Assembly (NCBI GenBank): GCA_033297205.1
Contig: MU859130.1
Coordinates: forward strand, 93,379 to 157,378
Source of the DNA: Pseudoneurospora amorphoporcata
Lineage: Eukaryota > Ascomycota > Sordariomycetes > Sordariales > Sordariaceae
DNA length: 64,000 nt
Direction of reading: 5' to 3'
Numbering within the stretch: the first letter of the stretch is position 1; each line of letters starts with the position of its first letter. The notes below the pieces were generated by a model. It did no database searches. It saw only the letters and a program-made list of their open reading frames with translations, and was not told the origin of the DNA. The translations under genes were made by a program, and so were the position numbers. Positions 1-10,799 of the stretch are shown piece after piece.

Positions 1-354
1 CATGAAAGGCGCATTTTGAGTAGGCGGAACGGTCGGCGCGGGATATTCTGGGATACCAATTTTGGTGAGAGTTGGAAGACCGGTTAGGAGTGTAGTTGGT
101 CCCGTCGCTACTTCCGTGTTTCCAATCGTCAAGGGGGGTATGGTATCAGTGCCCGTCGAAGTAGGAGAGGTTTCGGATGCTGTAGGAGTAATGACCACTC
201 TCGATGTGCTGCTGGTGGTCGTTGCTTTGGCCGAGACAAATGTCGACGACGATGAACTTGATTCGCCGTCGTTATTTTGTTGCGCCAATACACCGGAGGC
301 GAAGAGGGCTGACAGAAGCAAGAAGCGCTTCAGCGACAGTGGTGGCGACAGCAT
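1..354 (-). CDS. Secreted Ser/Thr/Pro-rich protein, 5' part only (cut by window edge)
   Basis: An open frame runs on the minus strand from an ATG at 354 to the window edge, 118 codons with no stop. The first ~25 residues are a classic signal peptide: basic residues near position 9, then a hydrophobic stretch FLLLSALFASGVLA followed by QQ. The mature part begins Asn/Asp/Gly/Glu-rich and becomes dominated by Ser, Thr and Pro, including a run of six Ser, as in O-glycosylated fungal wall, GPI-anchored or mucin-like membrane proteins. No catalytic domain is visible in the part present. The C-terminus, where a GPI signal or membrane segment would lie, is outside the window, so function cannot be assigned. 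The start is supported by the signal peptide beginning directly at this Met. Confidence 0.75.
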   Translation of the reverse strand, partial: MLSPPLSLKRFLLLSALFASGVLAQQNNDGESSSSSSTFVSAKATTTSSTSRVVITPTASETSPTSTGTDTIPPLTIGNTEVATGPTTLLTGLPTLTKIGIPEYPAPTVPPTQNAPFM

Positions 355-2018
355 GGTCGCTATATGGGTATGTCCTGTCGGCGTCGGGACGTCTAAAGGA
401 GGGGTTTGACCAAGAGAGCCGAAAAAAGGGGATCGGTCCCTATATCCACCAAAGTATCGTGAATCGAACTCTTGATGGAGAGTAAGCTAGATCGACGACG
501 GGCTGCGACCACGATCCGGAATATTCGATGTGAGGGTGGTGAGTGGCCGAAGACCGGGAACTGGTGGTTACTCAAGGACGTCGTGTCGTGGAATCAACCT
601 GAAAGAAAAAAAGAAGAAAAAAACGAGAGTACAATCAGGCGCTTGCAGAGAGCAGCATCAGAGTCTGGTCTGGATGAGATTCCAAAGTGAAGGAAAGTTG
701 CAAACTTGACCGAATCAGGTCACAGTCGTCTTTGGAGGGAGATTGACCAAGAGATGCATGGATGGAGTCAATGGAGTCTTTGGAGCGAAAGGTTGAATGA
801 GTGCCAGGGAAAAGCAGAGGGAAGAACCTGGAAGGCGCCCATGGGGACAGGCATTGGGACCGCAAAACAAAAGGTACCAAGGGCCAACAAGGGGGGCAGT
901 GACGGCCCTTCTCGCCCTCGTGTTGGTCCCCGTTTTCTCCATTCCTTCCGCGCTGCTCCCCAGACCCAACCCAACCAGAAGGAACCACTCACAACCACTG
1001 CAGCGGAGACGCTCACTCGGGGTTGGGAAACATTTGCGCCGCGAACGCCCCTAGCTCAGGGGCAACGTAAGCGTCGGGTCGTGTCTGCTCAGCTACAGTA
1101 CTCAGCTGCAAACAATCCGTCGTGGGGAAAAAAGCGGCTGGGCTTTGGTACCTGCGCGGACTGTATGGGACATGATTCGACACATGGATCCTTCAGGGTG
1201 GATGAGGAGCCATGCAATAATCCATCCATAGAAACCAATGCCAACACTCGCTGGCTGCAGCAACGGCCCTTGCAGCACGTCATTCTGGCCAGTAGCGCTC
1301 TGCAAGAAGGGTTTGTTTCGTGGATGGAGAACGACAAGACGCTATTTCAGCCCTTGAACTTCCTGAATGCTCCCATCAAGGAATGTCCGTGAGACTTGGA
1401 TATTCCCCTCCGAAAGGCGGACCTGAGTTCCCCTCACCTGAACAATATCGGAAATCCTGTGTTCCCTGAAAATGAATGCCCAGAGATCAATGTTTCTCAT
1501 GCACAGCTGCACGGTTGACGGCCCGGGGCATGACGTCCGGCCCTTTCTTTCTTGAATACCTCTAGTCCGTGTGCTTGATCGCTATCGCACATGCTCATCT
1601 TCCCAAAGATCTTAGCGCCCTTGTTTCTCTTTTGAGGCTCCCCGGACCAGCACACCGGAGCGCTGCACTTGCACAGTGGCTTTCCGTTGCCCAACCTGCC
1701 ATCTGTGACCAGCTGCTGAGCTGGCCTGTGCTTTTTCCATTTTGCGGTGTTCAGGTTCGGTTGCCACTTGTCGGTAGATCGCTCCAAGGTACTTGGCAAA
1801 CCACTGCAGTGCAGTGTATGGTTGCTATCTCACTGCTAGGGTGTGTCTCCCAAAATTTTATACGACAACCATCCATATCGCCTTCACCACCAAATTCAGT
1901 TATCACCACTTTTGCGGCCGCCGATTTCTTGACGAACCGCCAAAAAAAGGTCGACACCCCGACTTCTTACAACAACAGACTTTTTCCACTTCGATCGATC
2001 ATCTGAGATCTCGTCAAG
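355..2018. other. Intergenic region, secreted-protein gene to fcf1
   Basis: This is the shared upstream region of two divergent genes. It contains an open frame at 706-1392 (228 codons, plus), but its composition is unlike a protein and it has no recognisable domain. I see no RNA gene or repeat here. Confidence 0.5.
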
Positions 2019-2204
2019 ATGGGTGTCGCTAAACGGACAAGAAAATTCGCTACGGCACGTGACCTTCTATATCCATCCCCCTTCTCATCTCACTTCTCAT
2101 AGCTCATCACCACCATGACCTCAGCCCCTCCTTGGATGATGGTTCATGTATGGCTTGACTATTGACTATCATGACATGTCACACAGCATAGTAGTACACT
2201 CGGG

Positions 2205-2237
<33 letters not shown>

Positions 2238-2885
2238 GTATGAACTAACATATTCCAACAGGTCAAGCGCATGATCGGCAAGAACGATGAGCGCCGCAAG
2301 ACCGACGTCCAGAAAAAGCAAGAGCTCGAGCTGCAAAAGAAGAAAGAGGCCGCCGTGCGTGAGATCCCGCAGATGCCCTCATCCATGTTCTTCCAGCACA
2401 ACGAGGCGCTTGTGCCTCCCTACAACGTGCTCGTCGACACCAACTTTTTGTCCAGAACGGTCGGCGCCAAGCTGCCTCTGATGGAGACGGCCATGGACTG
2501 TCTCTTTGCCTCGGTCAACATCATCATCACATCGTGCGTCATGGCCGAGTTGGAGAAGCTCGGCCCCAAGTATCGTGTGGCCCTGATGATTGCCCGTGAT
2601 GAGCGGTGGACCCGTCTCACGTGTGATCACAAGGGAACGTATGCCGATGACTGCATTGTTGAGCGCATTCAGAAGCATAGGATATATATCGTTGCTAGTA
2701 TGTATTCTCCCCTCCGGTTGTTCAGGTTATCAAGCCTATGATGGGGTATGAATACTGACACGAAGAAAACAGCCAACGATAGGGACTTGAAGAGGAGAAT
2801 CCGCAAGGTACCTGGCGTGCCCATCATGTCTTGCGGCAAGGGCAAGTATGCCATCGAGAGACTCCCTGGTGCTCCTACCTCGTAA
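2019..2885 (+). CDS. fcf1: FCF1/UTP24-type PIN-domain rRNA-processing nuclease
   Basis: This is the small-subunit processome protein needed for early pre-rRNA cleavages (A0, A1, A2) in the nucleolus. Three exons are inferred: 2019-2054, 2262-2697 and 2773-2885, giving 194 aa, the usual family length. Exon 1 encodes the conserved N-terminus MGVAKRTRKFAT, joined in frame to VKRMIGKND. The PIN domain follows: VLVDTNFL carries the first catalytic Asp, then VMAELEKLGPKYRVAL, HKGTYADDC with further acidic residues, and TNDRDLKRRIRKVPGVPIM near the C-terminus. Intron 1 (2055-2261) appears to start with GC (ACG|GCACGT) and end CAG. No GT donor I tried joins these exons in frame. This intron also holds a run of 29 A. 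Intron 2 is ordinary (GTATGT...CAG, 75 nt). Identity is very secure; the exon 1 boundary depends on the non-canonical donor. Confidence 0.93.
2205..2233 (+). repeat. 29-nt poly-A tract inside fcf1 intron 1
   Basis: An uninterrupted run of 29 A lies about 28 nt before the CAG acceptor at 2261. It is a plausible length-variable microsatellite. Confidence 0.95.
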
Positions 2886-4157
2886 GTGGCGGTTCTCCGA
2901 GCAAGGGTGAGCATCAAATTGCGCCGCTGCCGCCGAAGACTTTGCCTGTCAACGGTTGAGCTACGAGGGCGCGGTTACGCATGAATGTCCGGCGAGAGGC
3001 TGCCATGATAATCCCAAGGCAGCGATGGCCGCGAATGCCTTGTCAAGAGGGATGATCCTCTCCTGCTACACATCGCTCACTGGCCGTGGGTCATTACAGC
3101 AGACTGGATGGCCGGAAGCTGGCTACCTCAAGGGCAGCGATTGGCTTGATAGACGACAGTCGAACGTATTCATATTCGTTCATCGACAGTTTTAGGAGAA
3201 CAGAGGCTGAGAGGTGGGCGGAAGGGAGATAAGGGGGAGGAAAGGGGAGGAAACAAACAAGGAAAAGGTCACCAGCAAAAAGGATACCATGCTGCATTGC
3301 ATCTGGGTTATAGAGGTTCACACATAGGGTTTTCATGTCGCTCGGCGTTAATAATGAGTTGATTTTGTGTCAAAGCATCAAATCCTCGTCTTCTCTACTT
3401 GTATGATCTATGTTTCTAACATCCGAACACGAGTGTCTGATATAAGAACAACGAGACCAGCCCTATCGGCGTTTTTGGATACTTCCTCTCCCAACTTTCG
3501 CTTTCTACATCCACGCACCTGATATACCTGATAGGACCAGACACCAGGCACAGAGCAAGAACATGAGCGTGTTGCTGCATTGATAGAGATGGGATTCGGT
3601 TTCTATTATGTTAAATATCGAATAGTGTGTGGTGAAGTAGATAGATAGTTCACGCCATCTAACAGTCAAATACGTCAAAGTATGATGACCGCAAGGACAT
3701 ATGCAGATCCGTATACTATCGCCGTAGTAACTCTAAAGCCGTCTCAGCGGAAAACTCCCTTCCGTCACCTTTGATCCGCCCATGACCTTGAACATGACGA
3801 TGTCTCTCTACCATGCGCGCCATGCCGCTTACACAATGCGATGATAACACAACACCCGATGCCATGTCTTTTACTGCGCGTATGTGTTTGGTGACAACAA
3901 GACACTCCAAGCCGAAGAACCTTCAACTGACAAAAAAAAATGATATCACAAACCCGATAATGATCAAGTCCCCGATGCCGACTCCAGCTTTTGAGAACTC
4001 TCTTTTTCCTTTTGTTTCACTCCCCAAGGAAAAATGATCTGATAAACCGTAAAGAAGATGGGTATTTTTGGATTCCATTTGCTCCCCTTTTTGCTCTGCC
4101 TGCTTCCCTCCCACCATTTTACCGACAGTCGATTGCCTGGAGGTGGATGAATGATTG
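2886..4157. other. Convergent intergenic region fcf1 / nmr
   Basis: This is the 3' flank of both fcf1 and nmr. Short open frames occur on both strands, but none has domain-like content. I see nothing beyond untranslated sequence. Confidence 0.5.
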
Positions 4158-5621
4158 CTACGCGAGCCACTCCTCATCAGCCCGCTTGTTCCCCCGCATC
4201 ACCAGTCCCTCGTCATCAGAATCGGAATTCTCCTCCTCCTCGCTCTCGGAACCGACTCCACCATTTACGATATGCCCGTTCATCCCATTGTGCCCGTTTT
4301 GGTGCGGGTAATGCCCTTCTTCCTGGTGGTGGTGATTATTATGATTATTGTCGATATTATTGCCGCCGCCTCCGTCGTCCTCCTCGATCATCCATGTCAG
4401 GCCGTTGGCTTGCTCTTCTAGCGGGAAAACCTCGCGCGCGTACTCCTCCAGTCCCCTTGGGCCTTCCCACAGCTCCAGAGCCGCCCGGGGGCAGCTCCTA
4501 TCCAGCTCTATATCGCCGAAGTATGGGGGCTGCTTCTCAGGGTCTTCGTTGTGTAGGTTGAAGAGCTCCTCGAGAGCCTCCAGTTGGATTCGGTAGCCTT
4601 CCGGAATCTTTACCTTGACCTCGATCGGTCCACGGACGTAACGTACCGGTCTGCCGACGCCCCGAGTAAAGACCTGGCATGCTTCTAGAGGGGTGAGCAT
4701 CTCGTATGCTAGGGCAATGCGCTTGCCACCTCCCCACTTCTTGACACCGTCCTTGAATATCTGCAGGATAGCTGGACCGACGTCGTGCTCAGCATCGAGC
4801 CATGGGAGCTTGGCATTTGGATGGAAGGGCGCTTGCCAGATCCATGATCCGTCAGGCTGCATCTCGGTGCAGAAAAGGGGGTATGGAAGCGATGTGAAGT
4901 TATTGTTATAAATGCCCGTGTAGACAAAGGTCGCGGGAATACCGATTTCCTTCACATAGTCCTCCACACGGTGCTTCGACGCCCAGAGCGGCAGTGATGG
5001 CCAGTCCTTATTGTAGGCATGGTGGTCGGGCATCGAGGAGTAAACGTAGTGTTGAACGCCGGCCTTCTTAGCCGCGTCTGCGAGTGCCATGCCAATCTTC
5101 TCCTCATCGCCGTAAAAGGTGGTGTTGATAAAGGCGAGTTGAGCGCCCCTAAAGAGTTCGGAGATGAGGGCGACGTTCACGCCGATGCCGGAGATGGGAC
5201 CGTTTTTAGTGACGTCGACACATTGTCCCTTTTCACTTTCCGCAGGGGTCTCTTTGGTGTAGAGTTCGCCCTGCAGAACGGTAACGTTGGGATTCGTCGA
5301 CACTTCGGTAGCCACAACACCCTCGAGATTCCTCATTTGGGCTCGTACGTGGAAGCCAACGGCAGTGGCTACTCTAATGAAAGAAGCAGCCTGTCGGCCA
5401 GCGGCGTTGATGACCGCAATCGTCTTATCGGGTGTCGGCATGGGACGTTTGGCAGGACGCCAAGTCAGAGAGTTATTCCGCGACATAAGAGGGGACATCT
5501 CTGAGTAGGAGGAGCGAGAGTGTTTGTGCCGCCTCTCTTCATTGTGTATGCTGGTGTTGGGGATTTTGATGTCCCTCGGTGCTGGCCTCAGTGGCAGCTC
5601 TGATAGAATTTCGGCCGGCAT
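4158..5621 (-). CDS. nmr-1: NMR, nitrogen metabolite repression regulator (NmrA-like)
   Basis: A single-exon gene of 487 aa that I recognise as Neurospora NMR. In Neurospora NMR binds the GATA activator NIT2 and damps nitrogen-catabolic transcription when ammonium or glutamine is available. An N-terminal tail of about 65 residues precedes the Rossmann-like core, which starts TIAVINAAGRQAAS, the NmrA form of the dinucleotide-binding glycine motif. NmrA relatives bind NAD(P)+ but lack the active-site Tyr-Lys of true short-chain dehydrogenases. Other landmarks are YVYSSMPDHHAYNKDWPSLP and VYTGIYNNNF. The C-terminus is low complexity: an Asp/Gly/Asn/His-rich stretch, then an acidic segment (SESEEEENSDSDDEG). 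The Asn/His stretch is encoded by near-repeats (gat/aat/cat) and is a likely place for strain length variation. The start is the first ATG of the frame and fits the known N-terminus. Confidence 0.97.
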   Translation of the reverse strand: MPAEILSELPLRPAPRDIKIPNTSIHNEERRHKHSRSSYSEMSPLMSRNNSLTWRPAKRPMPTPDKTIAVINAAGRQAASFIRVATAVGFHVRAQMRNLEGVVATEVSTNPNVTVLQGELYTKETPAESEKGQCVDVTKNGPISGIGVNVALISELFRGAQLAFINTTFYGDEEKIGMALADAAKKAGVQHYVYSSMPDHHAYNKDWPSLPLWASKHRVEDYVKEIGIPATFVYTGIYNNNFTSLPYPLFCTEMQPDGSWIWQAPFHPNAKLPWLDAEHDVGPAILQIFKDGVKKWGGGKRIALAYEMLTPLEACQVFTRGVGRPVRYVRGPIEVKVKIPEGYRIQLEALEELFNLHNEDPEKQPPYFGDIELDRSCPRAALELWEGPRGLEEYAREVFPLEEQANGLTWMIEEDDGGGGNNIDNNHNNHHHQEEGHYPHQNGHNGMNGHIVNGGVGSESEEEENSDSDDEGLVMRGNKRADEEWLA

Positions 5622-5883
5622 GGTGGGCTAGTGCGATGGCCGGGTGTCACCGTCCTCCCAAAGATTCCCTGACTGTCTCTTTCTTTTTCTACCAGGGAAA
5701 GGGCCCGGCTAGAGATGCTGTGTCTCCCCAGAAAACAGGAGTCCTTTTCGAGCAGATGTTGGCGCAAAAACCCTCTTGCCGGTTGCTTGATGCGCTAAAG
5801 GGAATTTCCTGTTGCGACCACCGCTGTAGGTTCCCGTTACGACCCTTCTCGGAAGCGGCAGGGAGGGTGATGATAATGGTGCC

Positions 5884-5885
<2 letters not shown>

Positions 5886-5914
<29 letters not shown>
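5886..5914 (+). repeat. 29-nt poly-A tract upstream of nmr
   Basis: An uninterrupted run of 29 A lies about 265 nt upstream of the nmr start codon. On the nmr strand it reads as poly-T in the promoter or leader. Confidence 0.95.
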
Positions 5915-5915
<1 letters not shown>

Positions 5916-6989
5916 CGTCGAGCTAAGCACGAGATCGGGCGATCGTGGTTCTGGAAGCGCAAGGGCGGCGCAGGCGATACCGGTGAGAAAATTGCGACCG
6001 AGGACAGGAAAATGCCCACGAAAGGGTAGGGCAGCGGATTCGATTGGGTTGCTCTGGTCGGCTGCGGTGGTGTCCTGCTGATGTGCTTGCTGGCGGAACA
6101 GTGACCCCGTGTACCGCGGATGGAATGGCGGTATCGTAGTGGTACTGAGTCGATGGCGTATTCTCCTTTCTTGACCGGGGCCGTCGTTTATCTATCAGCG
6201 GGGTCCAAAGGTGGTGTTAGAGATGTACTGTACTGTTCTGCGTGCTGCACTGCCCACTGAGTGAGTGCTGGATGTCACTGCGGGGCAACTGGGGATAGGC
6301 CGGGTGGGTGAGAAACCGCAGGCGGTAGGCGGGCAGGACGGGAACTGAAAAGGGCGACAGGGCAGGGGAGGTGAGAGCTCGCTGAGAGCCAACTGGAAGC
6401 AGGAAGGAAGCCAGATAATGTAAGTACCTTTTATATGTACAAGTTTGTACCTGTGATCATGTCTGAAAACGATGCCGTCTGCGTTGCCAAGTCAGGGGCG
6501 GGACTTCGAAGATCAATCGACAAAAAGATGTGGGCGTCTAAGATCTTGGACAAGCCGATAAGATAGGGAACTGAGGCCGACTAACACTCAGGAAACTGAA
6601 GGACTGAACTCGGAAGCAGCCAGCAGCAGGATGGTGACAGCAACGGGCAAGACAGATTGAAATCGAAACAAGAGCGAAAGAAGCGCGAATGTATGGGTCG
6701 GAGTGCGGTTTAATAGCAAGGAGGTCCCCTGGCTGTTACTGAAGATGAGAGCGAAGGGCTCGAACGACCACCAAACAAAGGGAAGCAAATAGAAAACGAT
6801 TCTGGCCAATCGCATTGCGAGCAGCTATCCACTGGGTGAACCATCCAAGTATGTAGCCCGCGAGGTGCGTGCAATGGTCCGGGCAATGAAAGAGAAGTGG
6901 AAGGTCTGGGTGACAGCGGTCCCGCTCGCTCCTTCCCTTCCACTTCTCAGCGGACACCAGGCGGAGGACAGTGACAAGAATCTGCGATT

Positions 6990-7574
6990 TTACGGGGTTG
7001 ATGGAGCCAGGAAATGCAGTCCACCGCGAGTCCATGGACACCGCGGTCCCCGTCCCGACACCGGGTTCCACTCTGGACTATAGCCCTGCTCCTCGTCGAC
7101 GACACGAGCCCCATCTCCTATTTGAGGACGACAAGCACGCAAGCGAGCCCAGGTACGCTGTGTCTTTTTTGAACTCTTCATGGCCTTCATGGCAACGGTT
7201 ATCCGTCCAATTGGCATCTCACTATCGTCGACGGACAGCATATCCTGGGGAAGCGAAGGGTTGACGACGGAAGCAAGGCCCAGGGGACCCAGACGGGAAT
7301 CCTCTTCATTAGACGCGGAAGCTCTCCAGACAGCGGGATCATATGTTCCCCAAGTCTTGAGGTTGTCCACTATCGCCCTATGTACCCCAGGTAATTGGAT
7401 ACCGGCACCTGAAGTAGCAGTCCCGGTCTGACCGGGTCTTGGTATCAACATAAAGGTGCAGCTAAGGAGGGCCACGAGGTCCATGAATTTCAGGTTACGG
7501 CGATCCATGACTTGGAACGAGGCAAGATTTCTCAGATACTCGCAGATGCTCTGCAAAATGCTAGAATCAAGCAT
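6990..7574 (-). CDS. Doubtful hypothetical protein
   Basis: A 194-codon open frame from an ATG at 7574. Translation gives an amphipathic N-terminus (ICEYLRNLASFQV), a hydrophobic stretch DLVALLSCTFMLIP around residues 31-44 that could be a signal or anchor segment, then a moderately protein-like acidic and basic mix up to about residue 140. The last 55 residues look random. No family is recognised. It may be a chance frame or may contain an unrecognised intron in its second half. No other gene overlaps it. Confidence 0.25.
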   Translation of the reverse strand: MLDSSILQSICEYLRNLASFQVMDRRNLKFMDLVALLSCTFMLIPRPGQTGTATSGAGIQLPGVHRAIVDNLKTWGTYDPAVWRASASNEEDSRLGPLGLASVVNPSLPQDMLSVDDSEMPIGRITVAMKAMKSSKKTQRTWARLRACRPQIGDGARVVDEEQGYSPEWNPVSGRGPRCPWTRGGLHFLAPSTP

Positions 7575-10455
7575 GGCGGCTGAGGGGGTGCCGTTCCAGA
7601 GACAGTGCAGTGTTGTCTGTTTGTGCAATGCGAGGTCTACTTGAGACGAGGCGGGGAATGATAAGCGATATATAACCACCCGAATCACGACTGAGGGATG
7701 CCTTCAGTGTCGAGGATATCTGTACTTGTACGACCGCAGCGGGCATATGGGACAAAATAATTGGATCGTGGTGGTTGCACGGCTTTCTAATCTCACCAGA
7801 GCGGTCAACCATCCATCAAGGTGCATCAAGGTTCAGCCTGATCTCTATGCCTTTGCCTCTATCTCTCTGTCTCTGATAATGGTTGTGCGAATCCCATACC
7901 TACCGCAAACAGATGCGGATGATGACATGACGTCCCGGCGGACGACACGCCACGTACATTTGTACCGTATGGAACCCAAACGGGCAAGTGTCGTCGTCTT
8001 CGATGAATCAGATAAAGACGATAAGCTAGACGTTGCTGCTCCCGTCGGCATGAAGCCGCCGAGTGATAACAGATAATTCATGGTAGCATTGGCAGGCATG
8101 GCAGGTACTTGGTATGATGGGTAAGTTTAATTAAGTGGGGTAGGTATAAAACCATAGGCGTCCGTGCTTAAAGGTACCTGACAGGGGTGTTTTTACTTTC
8201 GCTCGTAACCACAGTAAGGGTTTAAATTGTCGATCAACGTGTTTATCAGGATAGCATTTCGCTGTTTCTTCGGCCTGGTAGCCTGCATAGGCCTAGACTC
8301 CTCATAGGTCATGTGCCTCTGTCTTTTTGATCCTAGTGCCGTGTAGCTGCAGCTTTTTGACCTTGCTGTCTTCCAGTGTCAGGTGGTTTCCTACCCTCGC
8401 TTTGTTGGGCGTTGTTTCCTTTTAAAATCACCTAAAATCCAAAGCATCGAATCCTTCCCCAATGCCGTAGTAGCGCAAAGAGGCCAAGACTGGCGCCGAA
8501 AAACTTTCCGATGACGTTTGAATGTGGACGACAGGCGGCTCCGGCCTTTCTCATGCAGCTAACGGGTTGCTCTTACCTTATACCTTCCTCATCCAGTCCC
8601 CGAATCCCATTCTCTTTAGTAAAGTTTCTTGGCAACTCCCACGCTCTTGCCGCTCGGCTGCGGAAGACGTCTGGCGAGAACACTCGGTCAAGCTCCCAGC
8701 GCTCATCGAATCCCAAAATCGCAATTTAAACGAAGCTCCGACTCTCTGGCGTTACCTTGTTGCGCATAGCATGTCGTTGCATGGCATGGAGTCCGTCTCG
8801 ATTCAACCTATCACTTCTCTGGAACCTTCTCTGCAGTTGACGGACGTGATTGAGGGTTGTCGAATGCTGGCCGTTGAGTCCGTATAAAACACCGATACCG
8901 CCTTTCTCGGAGGGTCGTCGTCCATGATGAATTCCCCTAGGAGGCTCGAGTCGTCGTCGTCGTCTTCCATTCAGCTACTTATTGCTTGGCGGTGACCTCC
9001 CTGACAGTACACCTGACAGGCCCAAAGAAAAAGTCGGATTCGTTCAAAACAAAACGCTGGCAGAAAGGACACTGGATACCCGGTTGCGCTCAAGCGGGCG
9101 GCGGATCCCCTTTTCAATTACGTACAAACCGGCTCCTAACACCCGTTTGGGACAGTCTCATGGCACTTGAGTCACCCTCCCACAGCGAGCCATGTCGTCC
9201 ACCACCCCGTCGACGTTGGCAATATTGGATCGGCATTGGCTCCCGACTTCGCTGCCTCGTAACATTTCCGCGGATGTCGCCTAATGCAAGGAACCAAAGT
9301 TCTCGGCTGACCTATTTTTTGTGTCCCGAGAAGCTGTCAAAAACCGTTCCCTCGGGTGCTGTTTAGCTCTTTAAAACCACCCAACGAACATTTTTTTGAC
9401 ACTATCGGGAGCATTGCCGACCGATAGCAACACTGGCACGCGAAGCGGCGAAGCCCGTATTCCGTTAACGCTCCCGGTGGCCGAGGGCCCTCTTTCAGCG
9501 CACCGCAGTGCCCTACGAGCCTACAGTGAAACAATCTTTGACAGGTCCCGTTTTCCTCCCCGCAATATTCTATCCTACTGGGGGGGCAAAGGGCGGGGAA
9601 TGAAAGAAAGCAGTTCTTCTGGTTTACTGTGGCGGTCAAGAGAAAAAGACAAGTACCCGACGTATAAGCGGCGGCGGCACGACGCCGGCGCCAAAACCCA
9701 TCCCGCTGGCGTGTTTTCCAGCAGCACAACCACTATAAAATGCGGCCCCGAAAATACGGAAATATGGCGACATTGGGACTGAACCTCAAACTCCACTGCC
9801 GGGATCCACTGTCTGCCCTTCTAGAACGCATACATCCGCCTAGCTGTTCGCTCGAGCAGTGTCACGAGGCCCGTTTGAAAATTTGTTTGTGATGTAAAAA
9901 TTTTCTCACATGGGGGGCAGTTCTGCTGCAATGCAAGGCGGCCTTGTGGCCTTGTGGGCTAGCGGTCTGGCAGTAGAGTACGTGTACGGAGTCCCGCGCG
10001 CGGGGGTTAAGTTCGGGGTCCCGGCCAGAAAGAAGAAGATTTACCCGTGACCCGACCCGACCCCTGGAAGCGCCGGGCCGGGACGGTGGAGATAGTCCCC
10101 ACGGGACCCGTCTGCATCCACTTTCATCCACTTCGGATGAGGGGTCGAAAACTCCAAAAAGTAACCTCACGATGTCGACTTTTAAAACAACATTTGCGAT
10201 AAACCGATGGTTGAGGAGAATGGCGATGCCCGACGGGCGGGGATATGGAGATGGGTATGGGTTTCCGGCCAACAGGGCTGACCAGCGTGTTGGCCGGTAC
10301 CGCAACCCAGGATAATTTCGATGTACCTACCGCCCGCCGCCCATGTACTCGTAAACAGGCTTCAGAGGTAATAGTGTATTCGTAAAGTCGAAATTTTCGC
10401 CACGGAGCAATGGTCTCTTTCACTGCCACAAACAATTTCTGGCCATGAGGAGCAT

Positions 10456-10799
10456 TTAAGTGCCATCCATGACATCTTCAAAACTAGATGAGATGAACCG
10501 TCGCCGAGTCCTGATTATCTTCTCGAGTCTATCGCCAAATACGTAGGGGCTTAATGATTTAACTTCCATCACCCTGACCATATAGTCGAGATAGCAGCCG
10601 GTGCCGAACGGCAACTTGGCCAAACCGATTTTACGAAGCTTATGAATATCAACTGTCTCCAAATTTCTGACTAAAGTCATTGGATTCAGTTCATCCTTTC
10701 TCCCGCACCAACAATCTGTAAGGTCATAGACAAAGACCCAAAGTCCCAAACAGAGAGTACTTCATGCGGAAGCTTTTGTCCAATAACAGGCTCCATCAT
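10456..10799 (-). pseudogene. Possible F-box protein fragment with a frame change
   Basis: On the minus strand an ATG at 10799 opens a short frame reading MMEPVIGQKLPHEVLSVWDF, which resembles the start of an F-box (LPxEVL...WDF). This frame stops after about 38 codons. An overlapping frame ending at 10456-10458 continues with protein-like sequence containing DCWCGRKDELNP, LETVDIHKLRKIGLAKLPFG and DRLEKIIRTRRRF. The simplest reading is a small degenerate gene joined by one frameshift, or a short gene with a small unrecognised intron. The F-box assignment rests on about ten residues and is weak. Confidence 0.3.

Noticed and set aside
706..1392. 228-codon frame upstream of fcf1
   Set aside because: Composition is random-looking, overlapping frames on both strands are equally open, and no motif is present.
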